From NCBI GenBank assembly GCA_029054245.1, contig JAIDFQ010000006.1, forward strand, positions 62,001-126,000: a stretch of DNA of 64,000 nucleotides, read 5' to 3'. Of the stretch, positions 26,166-35,331 are shown in pieces. Position numbers and translations under genes: made by a program. This stretch comes from Lachnospiraceae bacterium. GTDB taxonomy: Bacteria; Bacillota; Clostridia; Lachnospirales; Lachnospiraceae. Each line of letters begins with the position of its first letter. Within the stretch, counting starts at the first letter, position 1. The notes beneath the pieces were generated by a model. The model ran no database searches. It had not been told where the DNA came from and saw only the letters and a list, made by a program, of their open reading frames with translations.

Positions 26166-27821
26166 CTAAACATTAAAGTAACTGCCGCCTATGAATTCCC
26201 TGCAAATAGAATTAGCAGGTACATTCTGGCTGTCAACCCCCAGAAAATATTCCAGGAATTTCAGTAAGCGCTTTGCCTCATAATACTCCGGCTCCCCCTT
26301 CTGGATGCCAAAAAGCAGAGGCTCCGCATACTGCTTAAGTACTGCAAGTTCGTAGATAAGCGCAGAATTAAACATCTCGTCCGCACTCTCCTGGAAAGGA
26401 AAAATATACTGTTCCTCCCCTCTTCTGACCGAAGACCACATTTCAATTGTTCTTCTGGCACATGTGCCCCTGGTCCGGGCATCCCGCACAATCCTGCGTA
26501 AAAGCCTGCCGTCCGTGGTGGGAATCCGATTATGCTCATCCACATTCAGGCTGGTAAGTGCGCTGATGTAAATCTTAAACTTGCTTTCGTCCGGCATAAA
26601 TCGGGTAGTCGCTGGGTTCAAACCATGAATTCCCTCTATGACAAGTACATCCTCCGGTCCTAACTGTTTGTAATTACCATGATACTCCCTTTTTCCGATT
26701 TTGAAATTAAACTGCGGAAGCTCGACCCGCTCTCCCTTAAGCAGTCTATTCATATCCTCATTAAATTGCTTTATATCAATTGCCTCTAAACACTCAAAAT
26801 TATAATCCCCGTTTTCGTCCTTCGGGGTATCTTCCCTGTTGACAAAATAATCATCCAAGGCAATCGGATGGGGAATCATCCCATAACTCCTAAGCTGAAT
26901 GGATAGACGATGGGAAAAAGTGGTCTTTCCTGAGGATGAGGGACCTGCAATCAATACAAACTTAATATTCCCCCGATCCACAATTTCCTTGGCAATCTCT
27001 CCGATTCTCCTTTCCTGCAGTGCCTCCTGGACTAAGATCATATCGCTGATCTGACCATCCCGCACAGCGTTATTTAAATCTCCTACGGAGTCGATCCCCA
27101 TTCTCTCTCCCCATTCGGAAGCTGTCGTAAGGGTTTTAAAGAATTTTTCCCTGGGCTCAAAATAATCAATCTTGGTGGGATTGTCATTGCTTGGAATCAG
27201 AAGCAGAATCCCGTTTTCATACAACATCAAGTCGAAATATTTCAAATAGCCGGTGCTTGGAAGCATGTAACCGTAATAATAATCATAATATCCATCCAAG
27301 CAATATATATTCACAAAGGAACTCCTGCGGTACCTGAACAGCTTTTCTTTATCATACATTTTGTGCTGGTGGAAAATCTCCATGGCTTCTGCAATCGGGT
27401 AAGATCTCTTGGTAATGGGAAGATTGCTGTCCACAAGTTCACGCATCCGCTTGTTGATCTGCTTTATATGCGAACTGGTAAGTTTCTCTTCCATCTTAAC
27501 GCTGCAATAATATCCCTGTCCAATGGCAAATTCCACTTTTACCCGGCGCACTGCTTCCGCTCCCAAAACATCGTAAACCGCCTTGATCAGTACCATCAGC
27601 GCTGTCCGCACATAAGTTTTATGCCCAATATTGCTCCTGATGGTGAGAAAGACCAGTTCGCAGTCCTTTTCCACTGTCTTGCACAATTCTCTTATCTTTC
27701 CGTTCTCGAGTACCAGCGCTATCATATCTTTGTATTCATGCTGGTATTCCTTTGCTATCTCCTCAAAGGTAATTCCCTTGGAATATTCCTTCAAAGCATC
27801 GCCAATCTTAATCTTTACCAT
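26166..27821 (-). CDS. Uridine kinase-family protein fused to a ThrRS-like N-terminal half
   Basis: A 551-residue two-part protein. The N-terminal part (about 1-60 and 60-235) resembles the TGS and second additional (SAD) domains of threonyl-tRNA synthetase. The SAD-like stretch FAIGQGYYCSVKMEEKLT lines up with the synthetase, but the zinc-binding positions have changed (the CRGPH region reads YYGYM). The C-terminal part is a P-loop nucleoside kinase of the uridine kinase/phosphoribulokinase type, with Walker A GPSSSGKTTF near residues 291-300 and an IEGIHGLNP motif. The ATG at 27821 is preferred over one at 27827, because GGAGG is seven bases upstream. Overlaps trmK closely. Substrate is inferred, not shown. 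Confidence 0.85.
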   Translation of the reverse strand: MVKIKIGDALKEYSKGITFEEIAKEYQHEYKDMIALVLENGKIRELCKTVEKDCELVFLTIRSNIGHKTYVRTALMVLIKAVYDVLGAEAVRRVKVEFAIGQGYYCSVKMEEKLTSSHIKQINKRMRELVDSNLPITKRSYPIAEAMEIFHQHKMYDKEKLFRYRRSSFVNIYCLDGYYDYYYGYMLPSTGYLKYFDLMLYENGILLLIPSNDNPTKIDYFEPREKFFKTLTTASEWGERMGIDSVGDLNNAVRDGQISDMILVQEALQERRIGEIAKEIVDRGNIKFVLIAGPSSSGKTTFSHRLSIQLRSYGMIPHPIALDDYFVNREDTPKDENGDYNFECLEAIDIKQFNEDMNRLLKGERVELPQFNFKIGKREYHGNYKQLGPEDVLVIEGIHGLNPATTRFMPDESKFKIYISALTSLNVDEHNRIPTTDGRLLRRIVRDARTRGTCARRTIEMWSSVRRGEEQYIFPFQESADEMFNSALIYELAVLKQYAEPLLFGIQKGEPEYYEAKRLLKFLEYFLGVDSQNVPANSICREFIGGSYFNV

Positions 27822-27823
27822 CC

Positions 27824-28561
27824 TCATTCCTCCATGCCGTCATCCGCACCTATCAGCTTTGCCGCTTTTTTTATGTACTGCATCTGTTCACCAAGTTCCC
27901 GCCTCCGTGCAAAAGTGCGTTCCGTCCCTTCCGCCTGCATAAGCCTTTCTCTTATCTTAAGATTGTTTTTCCATTCTCTTTTTAGGAACATTGCAAGTAC
28001 CGGATGCTTTCTTTGCATTAGCACTGGTCCAAAGCGGTCGCATAGTTCCTGATCATAAGGAAGTCTTTCTTCTTTTGAAAAAACTGCCTTTATAACCGGA
28101 TAAAATTTATCTTCTTCCAATATCATATCTTCCCAAACGATAGAATATCCCGCATTTCTTAAAAATCTTCGGAAGGAGAAAAGTTCTGACTGGGGCTGAA
28201 GAATCAATTCCATAAAATCCTTTGTCTTTGATGGATACTGTGCAAGAATCTTCTGCATCAGTCTTCCCCCCATTCCTGCGCAGATAAGGGTATCCGCCTC
28301 TCCCAGTCCATATGCTGCAAGCCCGTCCGAAAGACGCAGTGTTATGTATTCTAAAAGCCCGGCATCTGCCACATGCTCTCCCGCACGTAGGAGCGGTCCT
28401 TCGTTGACATCCATGGCAATCACACCGGGAGAAATCTGCTTTTGCACCAAGTAGATAGATACATACCCATGATCGCATCCCACATCACAGACCCGGTTAC
28501 CTTTTGTCACCATATCTGCCACTGCCTTCATTCTTTCAGATAAAATCACATTTCCTGCCAT
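27824..28561 (-). CDS. trmK: tRNA (adenine(22)-N1)-methyltransferase TrmK
   Basis: TrmK methylates N1 of A22 in bacterial tRNAs. The 245-residue protein has an S-adenosylmethionine-binding motif VCDVGCDHGYVSIYLV near residue 25, the ICAGMGGRLM motif typical of the family, LILQPQSELFSFRRFL, and a C-terminal coiled-coil region. The ATG at 28561 overlaps the sigA stop in a TGATG arrangement, so it is translationally coupled to sigA; an in-frame TTG one codon upstream is a less likely start. sigA-trmK is a common Firmicutes pair. Confidence 0.92.
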   Translation of the reverse strand: MAGNVILSERMKAVADMVTKGNRVCDVGCDHGYVSIYLVQKQISPGVIAMDVNEGPLLRAGEHVADAGLLEYITLRLSDGLAAYGLGEADTLICAGMGGRLMQKILAQYPSKTKDFMELILQPQSELFSFRRFLRNAGYSIVWEDMILEEDKFYPVIKAVFSKEERLPYDQELCDRFGPVLMQRKHPVLAMFLKREWKNNLKIRERLMQAEGTERTFARRRELGEQMQYIKKAAKLIGADDGMEE

Positions 28562-29787
28562 CAATCCAGATAATCCTTTAATTTCCTGCTCCTGCTTGGA
28601 TGACGCAGCTTGCGGAGCGCTTTGGCTTCAATCTGCCTGATACGCTCTCTGGTCACGTTAAATTCTTTTCCAACCTCCTCTAACGTCCTTGCCCGTCCAT
28701 CATCAAGCCCGAACCTTAAACGGAGCACTTTTTGCTCTCTCTCTGTAAGTGTTCCTAAAACCTCTACCAGCTGTTCTTTTAGCAAAGTAAATGCTGCTGC
28801 ATCTGCCGGAACAGGCACATTGTCATCCTGTATAAAATCACCCAGATGAGAATCCTCTTCCTCACCAATGGGTGTTTCTAAAGAAACAGGTTCCTGAGAG
28901 ATTTTCAGGATTTCACGCACACGTTCAACAGGCAGGCTCATTTCTTCCGCAATCTCTTCCGGCGTAGGTTCACGCCCAAGTTCCTGCAAAAGCTGTCTGC
29001 TGACACGGATCAATTTATTAATCGTTTCTACCATATGCACTGGAATACGTATCGTTCTTGCCTGATCGGCAATTGCCCTGGTAATAGCCTGACGAATCCA
29101 CCATGTTGCATAGGTCGAAAACTTATATCCCTTACGATAATCAAACTTCTCAACGGCTTTGATAAGACCAAGATTGCCTTCCTGTATCAAATCTAAGAAA
29201 AGCATTCCCCTGCCCACATATCTCTTGGCAATGCTGACTACAAGACGTAAGTTCGCCTCTGCCAGACGCTTTTTCGCCTCATCGCCTAAATCTACGTCTC
29301 TTTGCAGATTCCTGATCTCCTGGCGCAGCTCCTGGGCTTCGATTTCATCTGCACCGTCTATCTTTTTCTCCAGAATAACAATTTTTTCTTTGCCAACGGC
29401 GCCTGCCTCCATTTTCTGCGCAAGCTCAATTTCTTCCTCTGCACTTAAAAGAGGTACCTTGCCGATTTCCTTTAAATACATTCTAACTGGATCTTCAATG
29501 CTGATTCCATCAGGAACAGATAGATCAATGTTTTCAACGTCTACTTCATCCTCCTCTGAAAGAATGATCTCTTCGTCGTCAACATCATCTACCTCTGTAA
29601 TCCGCAGAACATCCACATTATTCTGTTCAAGTGTCTCCAGTATTTTTTCAAATTGTTCTTCGCCCATTGGAACATCAGCAAAGTAATCTACAATTTCCTG
29701 ATATTCCAAAACGTTCTTTTTCTTTTTGGCAGTTGCTAAAAGCCCTGAAAGCTTTTCGTCAAACTTTGCCTGTGTGTTTTCATCCAT
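28561..29787 (-). CDS. sigA: Primary RNA polymerase sigma factor SigA (RpoD)
   Basis: The housekeeping sigma factor. The 408-residue protein has region 1.1 (about 1-80), an acidic stretch, region 1.2 ([16 protein letters not shown]), region 2 ([28 protein letters not shown] and [21 protein letters not shown], the -10 recognition helix), region 3, and region 4.2 ([23 protein letters not shown]), which binds the -35 box. The ATG at 29787 is the natural start. It sits in the usual dnaG-sigA macromolecular synthesis block, 48 bases after dnaG. Confidence 0.98.
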   Translation of the reverse strand: MDENTQAKFDEKLSGLLATAKKKKNVLEYQEIVDYFADVPMGEEQFEKILETLEQNNVDVLRITEVDDVDDEEIILSEEDEVDVENIDLSVPDGISIEDPVRMYLKEIGKVPLLSAEEEIELAQKMEAGAVGKEKIVILEKKIDGADEIEAQELRQEIRNLQRDVDLGDEAKKRLAEANLRLVVSIAKRYVGRGMLFLDLIQEGNLGLIKAVEKFDYRKGYKFSTYATWWIRQAITRAIADQARTIRIPVHMVETINKLIRVSRQLLQELGREPTPEEIAEEMSLPVERVREILKISQEPVSLETPIGEEEDSHLGDFIQDDNVPVPADAAAFTLLKEQLVEVLGTLTEREQKVLRLRFGLDDGRARTLEEVGKEFNVTRERIRQIEAKALRKLRHPSRSRKLKDYLD

Positions 29788-29835
29788 TCTGGTTTTCCGT
29801 CCTTCCTAACTTTATAAACATTACCATTATTAGCC

Positions 29836-31608
29836 TTAATCTAAGGAAATATGCGTTTTGCTAAGTTCTTCCAGCGCTTTTTTCCCTTCGATTACCTGAT
29901 TCAGCGCCAGAACATCCGTCCCTAACTGGGATGAGAAGTACTCAAGACTGTTCCGCTTAACTGCCACGACAATATCGTGGAATGCCTTTTCCTGATCCGC
30001 CCTGGTACTTAACTGTGCCAATTTTGTATTAAATACGCTGGCTGCCTCCCGTTGCTGCTCCTCATCTGTAAAAAGACTGATGATCGCTGCCGGGTTAAAT
30101 GAACCACTGTCCAGATCCGCAAAAAGCTTATCGGCTATTTTTCTATATAAATCCTCCGTGAAATCACTGGGGGAAATATACTTTTTAATTTTCTGATACA
30201 CGGCAGGTTCTTCCACCAGCCAAGTAAGCAAAAGCTTCTGGGGCTTTTTCTTATTTTCCTTCGGATCATTTTTCTTCTGAATCCCCGATTTAGGTCTTAC
30301 TACCGGCACGGCAAGCCCCGTCTGTGATGCGTAAGAAACCACCAACTTTCGCAGATTATCAAAACCTATATGATATTTCTGCGCCACCGCTTCAATGTAG
30401 TTCTCCCGCTCCACCTCCTCTGAAAATCCACACAGCTTTTTGGCAATTTCCCGGTGAAATCTGGTCTTTGATTCAGGATCATTTAAATCATAATCTCTCT
30501 GCAGCATACGAAGCTCAAAGAAAAAGCTGTTTTCCGCCTGCCTGATGCGTTCCTTGAACGCTTCCTGCCCCAAATTCTTTATAAACTCATCCGGGTCCTT
30601 ATAAGGCTCCAAATTAAGCACCTTTCCTGTAAGCCCCACTTCTTTCAGAATTCCGATTGCCCGAAGGGCTGCGCTGACGCCTGCCCCGTCACTGTCGTAA
30701 GCAAGCATCACTTCCTGCACATACCGCCGCAAAAGATTTGCCTGTCCTGCCGTGAACGCCGTTCCAAGGGAAGCCACTGCCTGATGAAAGCCTGCCTGAT
30801 GCATGGCAATCACATCCATGTAACCTTCACACAAGATAATATTGTTGGTCCGGGCTGTCCTTGCAAAATTTAGCCCGTACAGATTCCTGCTTTTGTCAAA
30901 TATCATGGTTTCAGGAGAGTTTAAATATTTGGGCTTCGCATCTCCCATCACACGCCCCCCGAACCCAATCACTCTATGATTGATATCCTGAATGGGAAAC
31001 ATGACACGATTCCAGAATTTATCATGCATCCCGTATTTTTCATCAAAGGTGGCAAGTCCGGCTTCCTGTATCAGCTTGTCCTCATAACCCTTACTTTTCA
31101 GATATCTGGTGAGGTCATCGCTGGTCACATTAGAAAAACCCAGCCCGAATTTGTGGATCGTCTCATCTGACAACTGTCTCTTTTTTAGATACTGATAACC
31201 TGCCTGTCCCTGCCCGCGACGCAACTGGTAAAAAAAATACTTTGCCGCCTCTTTGTTCACTTCCAGCAGCTTTGTGCGCCGGCTCTCCTTCTTTCTTGCT
31301 TCTTCATTATATTCCGCCTCAGGAAGATTGACGCCGGCTCTTTCGGCAAGCGCCTTCACTGCCTCTGGAAAAGAATAATTCTCATATTCCATAAGAAAAG
31401 TAAATACATTCCCTCCTGCCCCACAGCCAAAACAATAGTACATCTGCTTGCCCTGCGAAACGGAAAAGGAGGGCGATTTTTCATTATGAAAGGGGCAAAG
31501 CCCAAAGTAGCTGCTTCCCTTTTTTTGTATTTTTACATATCCTGAAATGACATCCACGATATCGCTTTTCATGCGTACTTCTTCAATCAACTCGTCAGGA
31601 TAATACAT
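29836..31608 (-). CDS. dnaG: DNA primase DnaG
   Basis: DnaG makes the RNA primers for replication. The 590-residue protein has the CHC2 zinc-binding domain (CPFHNEKSPSFSVS followed by YYCFGCGAGGN), the TOPRIM core with ILCEGYMDVIAMHQ and AYDSDGAG, and a C-terminal helicase-binding domain. The ATG at 31608 is chosen over one nine codons upstream, because GGAGGAGG lies just before it and the protein then begins MYYPDELIEEVRMKSDIVDV, the standard primase start. It follows dgt by 57 bases. Confidence 0.97.
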   Translation of the reverse strand: MYYPDELIEEVRMKSDIVDVISGYVKIQKKGSSYFGLCPFHNEKSPSFSVSQGKQMYYCFGCGAGGNVFTFLMEYENYSFPEAVKALAERAGVNLPEAEYNEEARKKESRRTKLLEVNKEAAKYFFYQLRRGQGQAGYQYLKKRQLSDETIHKFGLGFSNVTSDDLTRYLKSKGYEDKLIQEAGLATFDEKYGMHDKFWNRVMFPIQDINHRVIGFGGRVMGDAKPKYLNSPETMIFDKSRNLYGLNFARTARTNNIILCEGYMDVIAMHQAGFHQAVASLGTAFTAGQANLLRRYVQEVMLAYDSDGAGVSAALRAIGILKEVGLTGKVLNLEPYKDPDEFIKNLGQEAFKERIRQAENSFFFELRMLQRDYDLNDPESKTRFHREIAKKLCGFSEEVERENYIEAVAQKYHIGFDNLRKLVVSYASQTGLAVPVVRPKSGIQKKNDPKENKKKPQKLLLTWLVEEPAVYQKIKKYISPSDFTEDLYRKIADKLFADLDSGSFNPAAIISLFTDEEQQREAASVFNTKLAQLSTRADQEKAFHDIVVAVKRNSLEYFSSQLGTDVLALNQVIEGKKALEELSKTHISLD

Positions 31609-31665
31609 GTTCCTCCTCCGCACGTCTTTCATCACATTATAGCACCGGCTCTATCCATCTCCTAA

Positions 31666-32670
31666 TCAGCCATGCCAAGATTTTGGGATATAAATCTCCT
31701 CATATTTGGCTATGGCAAAGCGGTCCGTCATAGCGCCTATGTAATCACATACCACCATTTCTTCCGGCTCTCCGCGCTTCACCAGATTGACATAATCCGC
31801 CGGAAGCTTCTCAAGATGATGCCTGTAATAGCTGTAGAGTGTCTGTACCAGCATTTCTGCCTTTCCCTCTTCGCTTTTGGCTTCCTTATTCTGGTAAACC
31901 CGCTCAAACATGAACCGTCGGAGCTTCCTCATTGCCTCCGCCACTGGCTCTGACATTTGTATGTCATCCTTGCCGTAGCTGGTAGTCACCAGGTCATGGA
32001 TAAAGTGATCCAGTCTCTCACCAGTAGTATAACCAATTACATCGCCAATTTCCCCAGGCACATCCGACTCTTTCAAGATTCCTGCCCTTAAAGCATCATC
32101 CATATCATGATGAATATAGGCGATTTTGTCCGAAAAGCGGACGATTCGTCCCTCCAGCGTAGAAGGCATTCCTTTGGTCTGGTGGTTCAAAATGCCGTCC
32201 CTCACCTCCATGGTAAGATTCAGCCCCTGCCCTCCCTTCTCAAGCAGGTCCACCGTACGGACACTCTGGTCACTGTGACAGAATCCATACGGACATACCG
32301 CATTTAACGCCCGTTCACCTGCATGCCCAAAGGGCGTATGCCCCAAATCATGCCCCAAGGCAATCGCCTCTACCAGATCTTCATTCATCCTAAGCGCCTT
32401 GGCAATGGTCCTTGCATTCTGGGAAACCTCAAGTGTATGTGTCAGTCTGGTCCTATAATGATCTCCCTCGGGTGATAAAAACACCTGGGTTTTATCCTTC
32501 AGTCTTCTGAAAGACTTGGAATGCAGAATCCTGTCCCTATCCCTTTGATAGACCGGGCGGATATCACACTGTTCCTCCATACGCATCCTGCCCTTTGAAT
32601 CCCTGCTGTGAGCAGCATAAGGGCTTAGACATTCCATTTCTAGCTGTTCTAGATTCTCTCGTATATTCAT
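31666..32670 (-). CDS. dgt: Deoxyguanosinetriphosphate triphosphohydrolase-like protein
   Basis: Hydrolyses dGTP, or related dNTPs, to the nucleoside and triphosphate. The 334-residue protein has the HD-domain metal ligands: RTRLTHTLEVSQNARTIA and EAIALGHDLGHTPFGHAGE, with the conserved His...His-Asp...Asp set. The start region (RRLKDKTQVFLSPEGDHYRTR) is diagnostic. The ATG at 32670 has GGAG seven bases upstream. dgt before dnaG and sigA is a recurrent order in Clostridia. The exact nucleotide preference cannot be told from sequence. Confidence 0.94.
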   Translation of the reverse strand: MNIRENLEQLEMECLSPYAAHSRDSKGRMRMEEQCDIRPVYQRDRDRILHSKSFRRLKDKTQVFLSPEGDHYRTRLTHTLEVSQNARTIAKALRMNEDLVEAIALGHDLGHTPFGHAGERALNAVCPYGFCHSDQSVRTVDLLEKGGQGLNLTMEVRDGILNHQTKGMPSTLEGRIVRFSDKIAYIHHDMDDALRAGILKESDVPGEIGDVIGYTTGERLDHFIHDLVTTSYGKDDIQMSEPVAEAMRKLRRFMFERVYQNKEAKSEEGKAEMLVQTLYSYYRHHLEKLPADYVNLVKRGEPEEMVVCDYIGAMTDRFAIAKYEEIYIPKSWHG

Positions 32671-32733
32671 TTACGGCTCCTTGTCTTTCGCTCAAAGAAC
32701 TTCCTATTATCATTATTCGGCACAAATTTATAA

Positions 32734-32769
32734 AATCCTTTTTTTATCTTCAAAAAACAAAAAAGGATT
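32734..32769 (-). terminator. AT-rich hairpin, possible terminator after the esterase gene
   Basis: AATCCTTTTTT near 32734 pairs with AAAAAAGGATT ending at 32769, followed on the minus strand by TTTTATAAATTTG. It lies 19 bases after the esterase stop. Stem is mostly A-T, so strength is uncertain. Confidence 0.5.
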
Positions 32770-32787
32770 CTAACCGGCATTGCACCT

Positions 32788-33753
32788 CTAACGACAGATA
32801 TCATAAATAAATTCTGCATTTTTATCCATGGCGTCATAGGCTGCCTTTAACGGGGACATCTGGAACACATGCCACATTCCCTTGAACACATCCAGCTTTA
32901 CGGATACATTTTCCTGCACCATCTTTTTGTGAAGCATGGTGGAATCCGAAAGCAGTATCTCATTATCCCCGACCTGAATATAGGTAGGGGGAAAACCTGT
33001 AAAGTCTCCGAATAGTGGAGATATCATAGGATCTTTTAAGTCTACCAAATCCTTTGCATCCATCGGATTTTCCAAGTCCTGTCCAACCACGTAGCCCTTG
33101 ATCATGCGGTTCAGATAGACAGCATCAAGAACTGGATCCACCTCTGCCCTTGTCTGGTGGGTCTTTCCCGAGGAAGTTAAATCCGTCCAGGGCGACATAA
33201 GCACCAATCCTCTGGGAAGGAGACGCCCTTCCTCTTTCAATTTGAGCACAAGGGATAATGCCATATTGCCGCCGGCAGAGTCGCCAGCAATAATGACATC
33301 TCTTGCTCCATATCCTAAAAGCATCAGATAATTCCATGCTTTCATGGCATCCTGGGCAGCGGCTGGATAGGGATTTTCCGGCGCTAAACGATAATCAAAG
33401 CAAAGCACGTCCATGGAAGTGCTTGCTGCCAGCTTTGTGGTAAGGGTTCTGGCATAAAGGCTGCTTCCTGTTGAGTAACCGCCTCCGTGACAGTAAAGGA
33501 TAATATACTTTTTCATGTGGGCGCGGTTTACAGATACCCACTCTCCCTCCATGCCCTGAATATCCACACTGCGGATCAGGATATCCTTGGAATTTCCTAA
33601 CAGGGCGCCTACGTGATCCTGAGATTGGCGGTGCTTTTCAAGATCAGGATTTTCAATGATACCGTGGACTTTTCGGATCATTGCCATCATGCCCTGGTTT
33701 CTTGTATCTGGGTCTTTTTTCTTTCCATATGCTCTTTTTGCGTTGACTATCAT
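32788..33753 (-). CDS. Alpha/beta hydrolase, hormone-sensitive-lipase-like esterase
   Basis: A 321-residue carboxylesterase/lipase of the HSL (family IV) type. The oxyanion-hole motif HGGG is at residues 89-92. The nucleophile elbow GDSAGG places Ser159 as the nucleophile. The acid is probably the Asp in VGDNEILLSD and the base the His in MWHVFQM. No signal peptide, so it is cytoplasmic. The ATG at 33753 has a GGAGG box. It is transcribed away from the acyltransferase gene at 33925 across a 171-base shared upstream region, which hints at a joint role in making and cleaving an ester; that is inference. Confidence 0.88.
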   Translation of the reverse strand: MIVNAKRAYGKKKDPDTRNQGMMAMIRKVHGIIENPDLEKHRQSQDHVGALLGNSKDILIRSVDIQGMEGEWVSVNRAHMKKYIILYCHGGGYSTGSSLYARTLTTKLAASTSMDVLCFDYRLAPENPYPAAAQDAMKAWNYLMLLGYGARDVIIAGDSAGGNMALSLVLKLKEEGRLLPRGLVLMSPWTDLTSSGKTHQTRAEVDPVLDAVYLNRMIKGYVVGQDLENPMDAKDLVDLKDPMISPLFGDFTGFPPTYIQVGDNEILLSDSTMLHKKMVQENVSVKLDVFKGMWHVFQMSPLKAAYDAMDKNAEFIYDICR

Positions 33754-33838
33754 AGATCCTCCGGTACCAAAACATTATTCAATCTGTAAATTGTTTCTAA
33801 AACGATTTGGTTTATTTTAGCACATTTTTCGTTTTTTG

Positions 33839-33847
33839 TGGTATACT
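33839..33847 (+). promoter_or_regulatory. Extended -10 promoter for the acyltransferase gene
   Basis: TGGTATACT is an extended -10 element (TGn followed by TATACT at 33842-33847) with no good -35 box. It lies about 78 bases before the TTG start at 33925, inside the divergent region shared with the esterase gene. Confidence 0.4.
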
Positions 33848-33924
33848 AATACAAGAATTTAAAGGCAATTCAGCATGAGAATGACTTATTGTGCAAAACA
33901 GCTTGTTATGGATAGGGTTTTACA

Positions 33925-35301
33925 TTGGAAAAAGAGAATCACGCAATAAAAAATGCAGAAGCAAAATCAAATAGCGGCGTCAATTTATCAAACAAACGTT
34001 CTCGCAGGGAAGCTAAGGTGTGGTATAAGCTGGATTTATCCGCGATCGTTTATCCAACATTGCAGCGCAGGGATTTTTCCTCGGTCTATCGGTTGTCTGT
34101 CGTTTTAAAGGAAGCGGTAAAACCGGATATTCTCCAGCAGGCAGTAGATATTGCGCTTACGCGCTTTCCTACTTACAAAACAGCTATCCGAAAGGGATTG
34201 TTCTGGCGGTATTTGGAACCCAACAATCGCCCCGGTCCCTTTGTGCAGAAGGATATCCGTAATTTTTGCATGCCTATGCCTTTTAAGGCTGGAAACCGCT
34301 ATCTTCTGCGAGTTTATTATTATAACCAGAGGATTTCTCTGGAAGCCCACCATTGTCTGGGGGACGGCACTGGGGGAATGTGTGTGCTACAGACCATCAC
34401 AGCCGTCTATTTAAGACTTCTGGGGCATTCCGTCTCCAACGGCGGTTTTGTCCTCGATGTGAATAAGGCTCCTGACCCCGAGGAATTGGAGGATGCTTAT
34501 ATGCGGTATGCCAATGCCAAGGTATGTCCTCCCCGCCCTGGCGAAAAAACTTATCGTGTCAGGGGCACCAGAGAACCTTTCTATACGTTTAATATCATTG
34601 ATGGCATTATGTCCGTAAAAGAAGTGATGGAAGTTGCCCGAAAATATGATGCCACCATCACTGAATATCTGAATTCTGTGCTTCTCTATGCGCTTCTAAA
34701 AAAACAGCAGAGTGAATGGCATTTAAAGCTGCGCCCTGTCAAGATTGCAATGCCTGTGAATCTGCGCCGCTTTTTCCCTTCCAAAACACTGCGGAATTTC
34801 ATTACCATGGTGTATCCTTCCATTGACCCAAGACTGGGGGAATACTCTTTTGAAGAAATTGTGAAACAGGTTCATAATTACATGCGTTATTATATTAATG
34901 AAAAGTTTTTGCGGGGAGATATCACTACCAACGCCAGCACCCAGCGCAATCCACTTATCCGAGTGGTGCCGCTTTTTGTAAAGGATTTCGTGGTCAGGCA
35001 ATTTTACACCCGGGTTCAGGACAAAAATTCTTCCGCTGGGCTTACCAACATGGGCGCGCTTAAGGTTCCTGAGGATATGAAGCCTTATATCGAGCGCTTC
35101 GATATCTACATGGGTCAGCCTTTTTCCTCCCGGACCAACTGTGCCATCATCAGTTTTGAAGATACACTGACAATCAATTTTGCAAGCAATATCATGGAAA
35201 CCGATGTGGAGCGATACTTTTTTAGAAAGCTGGTGGAGGACGGCATCCATGTAACCATAGAAAGCAACCGGGAAAACCTGCAGGAATCTTTATCTCATTA
35301 G
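33925..35301 (+). CDS. HHxxxDG acyltransferase (condensation / alcohol acetyltransferase-like)
   Basis: A 458-residue cytoplasmic protein with the motif HHCLGDGTGG: His142, His143, Asp147 and Gly148. HHxxxDG is the catalytic motif of CoA- or carrier-dependent acyltransferases of the condensation-domain, alcohol acetyltransferase and PapA families, where the second His is the general base. A second family-like segment, NLRRFFPSKTLRNF, and the bi-lobed layout agree with this. There is no adenylation or carrier domain nearby, so it is not part of a peptide synthetase. The start is a TTG at 33925 with AGGG seven bases upstream; no in-frame ATG exists nearby. It is followed after 30 bases by the DUF6320-like gene. 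Acceptor and donor are unknown. Confidence 0.75.
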   Translation: MEKENHAIKNAEAKSNSGVNLSNKRSRREAKVWYKLDLSAIVYPTLQRRDFSSVYRLSVVLKEAVKPDILQQAVDIALTRFPTYKTAIRKGLFWRYLEPNNRPGPFVQKDIRNFCMPMPFKAGNRYLLRVYYYNQRISLEAHHCLGDGTGGMCVLQTITAVYLRLLGHSVSNGGFVLDVNKAPDPEELEDAYMRYANAKVCPPRPGEKTYRVRGTREPFYTFNIIDGIMSVKEVMEVARKYDATITEYLNSVLLYALLKKQQSEWHLKLRPVKIAMPVNLRRFFPSKTLRNFITMVYPSIDPRLGEYSFEEIVKQVHNYMRYYINEKFLRGDITTNASTQRNPLIRVVPLFVKDFVVRQFYTRVQDKNSSAGLTNMGALKVPEDMKPYIERFDIYMGQPFSSRTNCAIISFEDTLTINFASNIMETDVERYFFRKLVEDGIHVTIESNRENLQESLSH

Positions 35302-35331
35302 CCAAATCCTGCTGAAAGAAAGGAATCTGTT

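Noticed and set aside
29159-29686. 175-residue open frame on the plus strand opposite sigA
   Set aside because: Ser/Ile-rich composition typical of antisense reading of a conserved gene, with no ribosome binding site; sigA explains the region.
33925-35301. Nonribosomal peptide synthetase fragment
   Set aside because: The HHxxxDG motif is shared, but no adenylation or carrier domain is present and the protein is a complete single-domain acyltransferase length.
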